8,970 nt of DNA from NCBI GenBank assembly GCA_041648895.1, contig JBAZOB010000038.1:1-8970 (forward strand). The letters run 5' to 3'. Source of the DNA: JBAZOB01 sp041648895 (GTDB lineage Bacteria; Patescibacteriota; JAHJAL01). Numbering within the stretch: position 1 is the stretch's first letter; each line of letters begins with the position of its first letter. The translations under genes and the position numbers were made by a program. Below the pieces are notes generated by a model. That model was not told the DNA's origin. It saw only the letters and a list, made by a program, of their open reading frames with translations, and made no database searches. Positions 1-4,837 of the stretch are shown piece by piece.

Positions 1-28
1 TAATTCTCAATTCGTAATTTGTAATATT
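1..28. repeat. AT-rich heptad array, upstream of rpsO
   Basis: The first 28 bases divide into four consecutive 7-base units (1-7, 8-14, 15-21, 22-28), each of the form YAATNNN, three of them with AATT. The 14-mer CAATTCGTAATTTG at 8-21 recurs exactly, in inverted orientation, at 8818-8831. This makes it a member of the same dispersed period-7 family seen at 2780-2800, 4197-4217 and 8805-8846. The array may begin before the window. No function is evident; it lies just upstream of the rpsO promoter. Confidence 0.5.
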
Positions 29-39
29 TTTACCCCCCA

Positions 40-68
40 TTGAACATCTCCCATGGCTGTGGTAAAAT
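40..68 (+). promoter_or_regulatory. sigma70-type promoter of rpsO
   Basis: A -35 hexamer TTGAAC (40-45) and a -10 hexamer TAAAAT (63-68) are separated by 17 bases, the optimal spacing. TG at 60-61, one base before the -10, makes it an extended -10 promoter. The -35 matches consensus at 4 of 6 positions and the -10 at 5 of 6. Transcription would start near 75, leaving a leader of about 30 nt that carries the ribosome binding site. It is the best promoter I can see in the window. The TTG of the -35 box could be mistaken for the rpsO start codon. Confidence 0.65.
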
Positions 69-90
69 AGATTTTGTTAACCATAAGAAC

Positions 91-95
91 GGGAG
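91..95 (+). promoter_or_regulatory. Shine-Dalgarno sequence of rpsO
   Basis: GGGAG at 91-95 contains GGAG (92-95), complementary to the usual 16S rRNA 3' end, and sits 10 nt before the GTG at 106. This decides the start codon in favour of GTG at 106. No other gene in the window has a comparable, properly spaced purine-rich site. Confidence 0.6.
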
Positions 96-105
96 AAATA
101 AACAA

Positions 106-375
106 GTGGTACTAACAAGTAACATCAAACAAAAAACCATCAAAAAACACCAGACTCACAAGAACGATACCGGTTCACCCGAAGTGCAAATTGCCATTAT
201 TACCGAAAGAATAAACCAACTGACCGATCATCTCAAAACCCACAAAAATGACAATCATTCCCGTTTGGGATTATTAAAATTAGTAGGCAAAAGAAGAAAA
301 CTACTCGATTACCTACGCAAAAACGACGATACTCGTTATCAGAAAATCATCAAAAAGCTCGGCATCCGTAAATAA
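106..375 (+). CDS. rpsO: 30S ribosomal protein S15
   Basis: Primary rRNA-binding protein of the small subunit, which binds the central domain of 16S rRNA early in 30S assembly. The GTG start gives 89 residues, the usual length for S15. The family core is clear: DTGSPEVQIAIITERI (21-36), then the helix carrying H42, H46, D49, H51 and S52 (one less in numbering that omits the initiator Met), which correspond to the conserved rRNA-contacting His/Asp/Ser residues of E. coli S15, and the end KRRKLLDYLRKNDDTRYQKIIKKLGIRK. The frame is open back to a TTG at 40, but that TTG is part of the -35 box, and the residues it would add have no counterpart in S15. A promoter (40-68) and Shine-Dalgarno site (91-95) lie directly upstream. 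In E. coli S15 represses its own translation; I see no obvious copy of that pseudoknot here. pnp follows after 278 bp, as in many bacteria. Confidence 0.97.
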   Translation: MVLTSNIKQKTIKKHQTHKNDTGSPEVQIAIITERINQLTDHLKTHKNDNHSRLGLLKLVGKRRKLLDYLRKNDDTRYQKIIKKLGIRK

Positions 376-424
376 TTTTATCAAAATCACATATTACTTT
401 TCGCATTATTTTCGCATTATTATT

Positions 425-452
425 GTAGAGACGTAGCATGCTACGTCTCTAC
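425..452. repeat. perfect 28-bp palindrome (possible terminator or dispersed repeat)
   Basis: The half-site GTAGAGACGTAGCA (425-438) is followed directly by its exact reverse complement (439-452), giving 14 base pairs without a mismatch or spacer. As RNA it would fold into a strong hairpin with a small loop 49 nt after the rpsO stop. The bases that follow (TTGTAAATT) are not a good U-tract, so it is a weak candidate for an intrinsic terminator, but it could stabilise the rpsO 3' end or act as an RNase site. From memory, very similar GTAGAGACG palindromes are dispersed in some other bacterial genomes, so a mobile repeat is equally possible. Confidence 0.75.
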
Positions 453-496
453 TTGTAAATTAACCATATTTCATATATCATTATAAGGAATAAACG

Positions 497-645
497 AACC
501 AAAACTTAAAAAATAAAACCATAAATCATAACAACAACTTCAAGTTAAAAACTTTATATTTGCCAAACACGTTTTTAGCTTTGAGTTGTGGTTTTGAAGT
601 TTCATTTTCAAGTTTTGGGTTAATATATTTTAATTAACCAAAAAC
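497..645 (+). promoter_or_regulatory. candidate structured leader of pnp mRNA
   Basis: Two nested imperfect inverted repeats are visible. The inner arms, 531-552 and 571-592, are complementary at 18 of 22 positions, and three of the four mismatches would be G-U wobbles or neighbouring pairs in RNA; the loop is 18 nt. The outer arms, about 497-520 and 593-621, pair less regularly (AACCAAAACTT against its near complement). The T/G strand 612-624 can instead pair with 633-645 (12 of 13 positions, 8-nt loop), a hairpin ending 8 nt before the pnp ATG. The two folds exclude each other. E. coli pnp is autoregulated through a long leader hairpin cut by RNase III and then attacked by PNPase, so a comparable role is possible. 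Base composition is low-complexity, so chance pairing or a decayed repeat cannot be excluded. Confidence 0.35.
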
Positions 646-653
646 TATTTTCT

Positions 654-2786
654 ATGAACATCGAAACGATCAGCACCAACTTTGGCTCAAAACCCCTGAC
701 AATTGAAACTGGACACCTGGCCCGGCTTTCCGCTGGGGCAGTCTCTGTTCGTTGGGGAGACACACTGGTTCTAGCCACCACCAACATCGGCCCCACTCCC
801 CGCGAAGGCGTTACCTACTTCCCTCTCATGGTGGACTATGAGGAAAAATATTATGCGGCCGGCAAAATTGTTGGCTCCCGTTTCATCAAACGTGAAGGCC
901 GACCCTCGGAAATTGCCGTTTTAACTTCTCGATTAATCGATCGCCCCCTTCGCCCCCTATTTCCCCAGGATTTTCGCCGCGATATTCAAGTTATTATTAG
1001 CGTCCTTTCTCTCGACCATGATCACGATCCGTCCACTGCTGCCACCATCGCCGCATCCGCTTCGCTTCTGCTAGCCGAAGCCCCGTTTTACGGACCTGTT
1101 GCTGCCTGCCGCGTGGCCAGTGTCGATGGTCAACTAATCACCCATCCCACCCAAGAACAGCTGGAAAAATCTGATTTAGATTTGATCGTGTCCGGCACCA
1201 TGGACTCGGTCATGATGATCGAAGCCGGCGCCAACGAATTGCCCGAAGCCACTGTCATTGAAGCCATTCAAATGGCCCACCAAGAACTGGCTGGCGCCAT
1301 TAAGATCCAACAAGAATTAGCGGCCAAATTAGGTAAAAAACCAATCGAATACCCCAGTGAACCAGGGAACGAAGCCGCCACCCAAGTAGTCACTCAATTT
1401 TTTGTCGATAATAAAATTATCGATCAGATCAAAAACAATGACAAAATTCAACGCGACCAAATTCTCCATCCTTTGCAGGCCAAACTAATCGCTGATCATG
1501 GGCATCAATCCGGCCAAAGCGACACCAACCGATTCGATCATTCAATTTTGAATAATCTTTGGGAAGAAAATATTAAGCAAGGAGTCAGAGATTTAATTTT
1601 CCATGATAATATCCGCATCGACGGTAGAAAGTTAGATGAAGTTCGACCCATCGAATGCGAAGTGGGAGTCTCACCCCGCGTTCACGGCACTGGCCTCTTT
1701 ACCCGCGGCTACACTCAGATTCTCACCAATGTCACCCTAGGCTCAACCAGCGACGAGCAAACAGTAGAAGGCATGAGCCAGGAAAAAACCACCAAACGCT
1801 ACATGCACCACTACAATTTCCCTCCTTTTTCTGTCGGTGAAGTCCGCCCCTTGCGTGGCCCCGGGCGACGTGAAATTGGACATGGCGCTTTAGCTGAAAA
1901 AGCCCTCCGCCCCGTTATTCCTTCTAAAGAAAAATTTCCCTACACCATCCGCGTCGTTTCCGAAGCTCTTTCCTCTGACGGCTCCACCTCCATGGGTAGC
2001 ACCTGTGGTAGCACTCTCGCCCTCATGGACGCCGGTGTTCCCATTTCTACTCCCATTTCCGGCATTGCCATGGGGCTGATGGTCAATGATCAGGGAGAAT
2101 ACAAAATTCTCAGTGATATCGCCGGTCATGAAGATCATTTTGGTGACATGGATTTCAAAGTAGCCGGTTCCACTCAAGGTATCACTGCTCTGCAAATGGA
2201 CATCAAAGTCAAAGGTATCAATATCGACATTATCCGCGACGCCATCAATCAAGCTAAGGCCGGCCGTCAACACATTCTAGACAAAATGCTGGCTGTCATT
2301 CCCGCTCCCCGACCTGAACTTTCCCCATTCGCCCCCCGAGTAATTATTCTCAAAATTAAACCCGACCAAATCGGCAGCGTCATTGGCCCCCAAGGTAAAA
2401 TTATCAATGAAATTATTGCCCAAACCGATACCACTATCGACATTGAAGAAGATGGCAATGTCTTCATTTTTGGTCAGGACGCCAAGAAATGCGAACAAGC
2501 CGCGGAAATTATTAAAAATATCACCAAAGAAGTGGTGGCCGGTGAAATTTTTGAAGGTACCGTCACCCGACTCATGGACTTTGGCGCTTTTGTGGAAATC
2601 TTACCCAAACAAGAAGGCTTGGTCCATATTTCCGAATTAGCCCCTTATCGAGTGGCCAAAGTCACCGACATCGTCAAAGTTGGCGATAAAGTCAAAGTCA
2701 AAGTCATTGAGATTGATAATTTAGGTAGAATCAATCTTTCCATCAAAGCCCTGCAAGCCAAACAAAACTCCTCAACTAAGAATTAA
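654..2786 (+). CDS. pnp: polyribonucleotide nucleotidyltransferase (PNPase)
   Basis: Cytoplasmic phosphorolytic 3'-5' exoribonuclease, releasing nucleoside diphosphates from RNA and able to add 3' tails in reverse; normally a homotrimer. At 710 residues it has the full family length. Order: first RNase PH core (about 8-140, with the RNA-channel motif SRFIKREGRP at 75-84), helical domain (about 145-240), second catalytic RNase PH core (about 320-545), KH domain with GPQG at 578-581, and S1 domain (about 630-698). D494, D500 and K502 in GHEDHFGDMDFK match the catalytic D486, D492 and K494 of E. coli. The phosphate-site stretch SSDGSTSMGSTCG is present. Y353 in FTRGYTQ stands where E. coli has Glu; human mitochondrial PNPase has Gln, so the position varies. 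The ATG at 654 gives the expected N-terminus but has no Shine-Dalgarno site. Its stop codon lies in a heptad repeat, 9 bp before the lipoprotein gene. Confidence 0.98.
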   Translation: MNIETISTNFGSKPLTIETGHLARLSAGAVSVRWGDTLVLATTNIGPTPREGVTYFPLMVDYEEKYYAAGKIVGSRFIKREGRPSEIAVLTSRLIDRPLRPLFPQDFRRDIQVIISVLSLDHDHDPSTAATIAASASLLLAEAPFYGPVAACRVASVDGQLITHPTQEQLEKSDLDLIVSGTMDSVMMIEAGANELPEATVIEAIQMAHQELAGAIKIQQELAAKLGKKPIEYPSEPGNEAATQVVTQFFVDNKIIDQIKNNDKIQRDQILHPLQAKLIADHGHQSGQSDTNRFDHSILNNLWEENIKQGVRDLIFHDNIRIDGRKLDEVRPIECEVGVSPRVHGTGLFTRGYTQILTNVTLGSTSDEQTVEGMSQEKTTKRYMHHYNFPPFSVGEVRPLRGPGRREIGHGALAEKALRPVIPSKEKFPYTIRVVSEALSSDGSTSMGSTCGSTLALMDAGVPISTPISGIAMGLMVNDQGEYKILSDIAGHEDHFGDMDFKVAGSTQGITALQMDIKVKGINIDIIRDAINQAKAGRQHILDKMLAVIPAPRPELSPFAPRVIILKIKPDQIGSVIGPQGKIINEIIAQTDTTIDIEEDGNVFIFGQDAKKCEQAAEIIKNITKEVVAGEIFEGTVTRLMDFGAFVEILPKQEGLVHISELAPYRVAKVTDIVKVGDKVKVKVIEIDNLGRINLSIKALQAKQNSSTKN

Positions 2787-2800
2787 AAATTAGGAATGTC
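2780..2800. repeat. AT-rich heptads overlapping the pnp stop and next start
   Basis: Three 7-base units of form RAATNNN (2780-2786, 2787-2793, 2794-2800) cover the pnp TAA and the ATG at 2796. The reverse complement of 2778-2798 matches 4196-4216 at 19 of 21 positions, including the exact 12-mer CATTCCTAATTT. The repeat therefore provides both the 3' end of pnp and the initiation region of the downstream gene. Confidence 0.5.
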
Positions 2801-4007
2801 CAAAATAAAAAAAGCCTTAGCAATTATAATATTTTTACTGTCCTTACCCCTGTCCGCCTGCCAAATCAATAACGCGCCGCCAAGTAATAACCTGGCCAAC
2901 AAAAATAATAATCCGTACCAATCGTACTTTCTACTGGACCAAACCCAGCTTACTGCCAACCCAAAGCTTGGCCAAGATATTTTTCAAGTCCTTATCACTC
3001 AATTCCCCCAAGCCAATGATTTAACTGATCTAATTGCTAAGCATCAAGATATATTTTCTCCCATCTACCACTTCATCTTGACCCAGAAATCCGATCAAAC
3101 AACCGACTACACTCTGGTTATTGCTACTACTCAAGACATTAGTCAAGACACCAACCAGTTATCTGTTCCCAATAAATATTATCTAAATCGAAACCCGGCT
3201 TGGATAACCATATCCACCACCCAGAACCCCCCACCGATTAACCTGGATTCACCCGATTCTTTTCTCACCATTTTTTCTATAAATCCCTACCTTGACATCG
3301 AAAATCACAGCGACCAGCCGGCCGACCAATTGTCAGTCGCCATCATCAAATCCGCCCTCCAAGACATCGCCCGTCACCCCCCACTACATTTCTATTATCA
3401 AGATGATCAAATTATCATCAACTTTCCGGAACAATCCAATAATTTTACAGCTGATCTCAATTACCAAATTCCACCCTCATCTCCCGCCAATACACCCATA
3501 AAATACCTAATCAATCAGCTACTCATCGACAATTATTTTCAACCTGATGACTTAATTCTGACAGATGTTAAATTAATTAACATCAATTACCTTGACCACA
3601 ATTACACTCTATATTTTCAATACCAGGATCAAACTAACAGTCAAAAAATATTTACTCAACTTACTAGCCGCTTAGCCAACCAAAAAATTTACTCTCCCGA
3701 AATAAAAACTCTTCCCGACCACACCGCCACCACCATTAATTCTGCTCAAGATACCAATGTTACTCTCGAAATAAATAATAATCAGATAAAATACCAAAAT
3801 ACCCAAAACCAAAACGTTACCCTGTCGCTTGCCGATCAATTTATTATCATTTCCACCACCACCGTCAAAAGTGAACCCAACCTCGATCACCAAATTATCT
3901 CCTGGCCACTACTGATCTCCTATTTTCCCATCCTGGAACCCATCCATAATATACATCAAATCGAATATCGTCTTGACGATAAAAAACTCATCGGCCAAAT
4001 TAAATAA
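2796..4007 (+). CDS. putative lipoprotein of unknown function
   Basis: I do not recognise this 403-residue protein. The N-terminus is a clear lipoprotein signal: basic residues K3, K5 and K6, hydrophobic stretch 7-19, and lipobox LSAC with C22 as the predicted lipidated cysteine. Residues 23-40 are an Asn/Pro-rich linker. The rest is soluble-looking, rich in Asn, Gln, Asp and Thr, with alternating beta-prone segments and no further membrane span, consistent with a domain outside the cytoplasmic membrane. Few cysteines follow C22, and I see no catalytic motif. It begins 9 bp after pnp, so it is probably co-transcribed with it. AGGA directly abuts the ATG and is too close to serve as a normal Shine-Dalgarno site. 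Its base composition is more AT-rich and repetitive than pnp. Nothing in the context ties it to RNA decay. The coding call is firm; the function is unknown. Confidence 0.85.
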   Translation: MSKIKKALAIIIFLLSLPLSACQINNAPPSNNLANKNNNPYQSYFLLDQTQLTANPKLGQDIFQVLITQFPQANDLTDLIAKHQDIFSPIYHFILTQKSDQTTDYTLVIATTQDISQDTNQLSVPNKYYLNRNPAWITISTTQNPPPINLDSPDSFLTIFSINPYLDIENHSDQPADQLSVAIIKSALQDIARHPPLHFYYQDDQIIINFPEQSNNFTADLNYQIPPSSPANTPIKYLINQLLIDNYFQPDDLILTDVKLININYLDHNYTLYFQYQDQTNSQKIFTQLTSRLANQKIYSPEIKTLPDHTATTINSAQDTNVTLEINNNQIKYQNTQNQNVTLSLADQFIIISTTTVKSEPNLDHQIISWPLLISYFPILEPIHNIHQIEYRLDDKKLIGQIK

Positions 4008-4035
4008 AACGAATAACCAACCATTTATTTTTTCC

Positions 4036-4207
4036 TACATTCCTAATTTACGAGTTGTGTGAATTGTATTTTGCACTCATATAATTTTTTGCGGACAACC
4101 TGTTTGAAGCGTTAATCATAATCCCGGTCCGACAGCAGCGAGTTTTGGGAGCAAAAAATTATATGAGTACAAAATACAATTCACACAACTCGTTACATTC
4201 CTAATTT
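4036..4207. mobile_element. MITE-like element with 43-bp inverted repeats and 14-bp flanking direct repeats
   Basis: Left arm 4050-4092 and right arm 4151-4193 are reverse complements at 42 of 43 positions (only 4074 C against 4169 A fails). They enclose a 58-nt centre (4093-4150). The 14-mer TACATTCCTAATTT occurs at 4036-4049 and again at 4194-4207, touching both outer ends exactly, as a target-site duplication would. The 144-bp core is far too short for a transposase, so it would need one supplied in trans. Termini read ACGAGTTGTGTGAATTG inward. The centre also contains CGGAC/GTCCG (4092-4096/4127-4131) and TCCC/GGGA (4122-4125/4147-4150). Each arm carries an inward-facing TATAAT (4080-4085 on +, 4158-4163 on -) without a good -35. 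Removing element and one repeat leaves a 55-bp gap between the neighbouring genes. I cannot assign an IS family. Confidence 0.75.
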
Positions 4208-4217
4208 CTAATTTTTT
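4197..4217. repeat. AT-rich heptads just upstream of udg
   Basis: ATTCCTA, ATTTCTA and ATTTTTT follow one another at 4197-4203, 4204-4210 and 4211-4217, ending 3 bases before the udg ATG. The first 11 bases overlap the right-hand direct repeat of the adjacent MITE-like element, so that element appears to have inserted into a heptad array. This is the same period-7 family as at 1-28, 2780-2800 and 8805-8846. Confidence 0.5.
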
Positions 4218-4220
4218 TAA

Positions 4221-4817
4221 ATGTCTCTGTCCTCTATCAGCCAACAAGTCAAAATCTGCACCAAATGCCCCTTGTCTAAAACCCGAACCAACGCCGTTCC
4301 CGGTGCCGGCAATCCCGATAGCGAAATCATGTTCGTCGGCGAAGGCCCGGGCAAAAACGAAGACTTACAAGGTCTACCTTTTGTTGGCGCCGCTGGCAAA
4401 TATCTGGAACAATTATTAGCCTCCATCAACCTTACTCGCGACGATGTTTTTATTACCAATATTGTCAAATGTCGCCCGCCTGGCAACCGTGATCCCCTGC
4501 CGGAAGAAGTCTCCACTTGCGCCCCCTATTTAGTCCAACAAATTGCTCTCATCAAACCCAAACTGATAGTCACTCTCGGCCGTCACGCCATGAATTTTTT
4601 TCTACCCAATCTCAAAATATCCACCGCTCACGGCCAGCCCAAACGATACCAAGGACAAGTCTATCTCCCCCTCTATCATCCCGCCGCCGGACTATATCGA
4701 GCCGCCACCCGCGTCGACATCGACCGCGATTTCCTCAAAATCCCCCTTATCTTAAAAAAAATCACCACTACTCCACCATTTAATGAACAATCAAATGAAC
4801 AACTTAAATTTATTTAA
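4221..4817 (+). CDS. udg: uracil-DNA glycosylase, family 4 (4Fe-4S type)
   Basis: Removes uracil from DNA as the first step of base excision repair. Family 4 signatures are intact: GEGPG at 40-44 within GEGPGKNEDLQGLPFVGAAG, the segment NIVKCRPPGNR (80-90), and HPAA at 153-156, the second catalytic motif. Four cysteines, C13, C16, C84 and C100, have the spacing of the iron-sulfur ligands in Thermus thermophilus UDGa, so a 4Fe-4S cluster is expected. The 198-residue length is normal for the family. The C-terminal tail (about 181-198, with NEQSNEQ) lies beyond the conserved fold and is encoded by a short direct repeat of AATGAACAA. ATG at 4221 is a suitable start, but only an AT-rich heptad tract precedes it, with no Shine-Dalgarno site. 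rnj begins 20 bp downstream, suggesting a shared transcript. The MITE-like element lies just upstream and may affect expression. Confidence 0.95.
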   Translation: MSLSSISQQVKICTKCPLSKTRTNAVPGAGNPDSEIMFVGEGPGKNEDLQGLPFVGAAGKYLEQLLASINLTRDDVFITNIVKCRPPGNRDPLPEEVSTCAPYLVQQIALIKPKLIVTLGRHAMNFFLPNLKISTAHGQPKRYQGQVYLPLYHPAAGLYRAATRVDIDRDFLKIPLILKKITTTPPFNEQSNEQLKFI

Positions 4818-4837
4818 ATAAATAATCAATTAATACC

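Larger units (their letters stand above)
376..653. other. rpsO-pnp intergenic region
   Basis: A 278-bp AT-rich gap with no credible ORF. After the rpsO stop comes an 11-nt tandem duplication (unit TCGCATTATTT at 401-411, partly repeated at 412-420), then the perfect palindrome at 425-452, then an A-rich strand (497-552) complementary to a T/G-rich strand (571-622), and a short hairpin just before the pnp start. I found no convincing sigma70 promoter here: TTGCCA at 560-565 is a fair -35, but no -10 lies at the right distance. pnp may therefore be read through from the rpsO promoter. Confidence 0.6.

Noticed and set aside
40..105. N-terminal extension of S15 from a TTG codon
   Set aside because: The TTG is part of a well-spaced -35 box, and the added residues do not resemble S15; GTG 106 has a Shine-Dalgarno site and gives the normal length.
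471..482. TCATATATCATT shared with the end of the inverted repeat at 8852-8863
   Set aside because: A 12-mer of A/T-rich sequence is expected by chance in a window of this size, and the flanking bases do not match.
560..640. A sigma70 promoter directly upstream of pnp
   Set aside because: TTGCCA (560-565) and TTGAAG (594-599) are possible -35 boxes, but no -10 lies 16-18 bp downstream; the TAATAT and TATATT sequences are too far away.
1890..2498. Antisense open frames opposite pnp
   Set aside because: They lie opposite a highly conserved catalytic and KH region, have no initiation signals, and encode low-complexity peptides typical of shadow frames.
4091..4133. tRNA-like or integron attC-like structure in the centre of the MITE-like element
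   Set aside because: CGGAC/GTCCG could mimic an acceptor stem, but only about 40 nt are available, there is no T-loop consensus, and no attC core sites are visible.
4087..4203. Open + strand frame across the MITE-like element, encoding a stretch such as DNLFEALIIIPVRQQ
   Set aside because: It lacks a start codon and a ribosome site and runs through inverted-repeat sequence; too short to claim as a gene.
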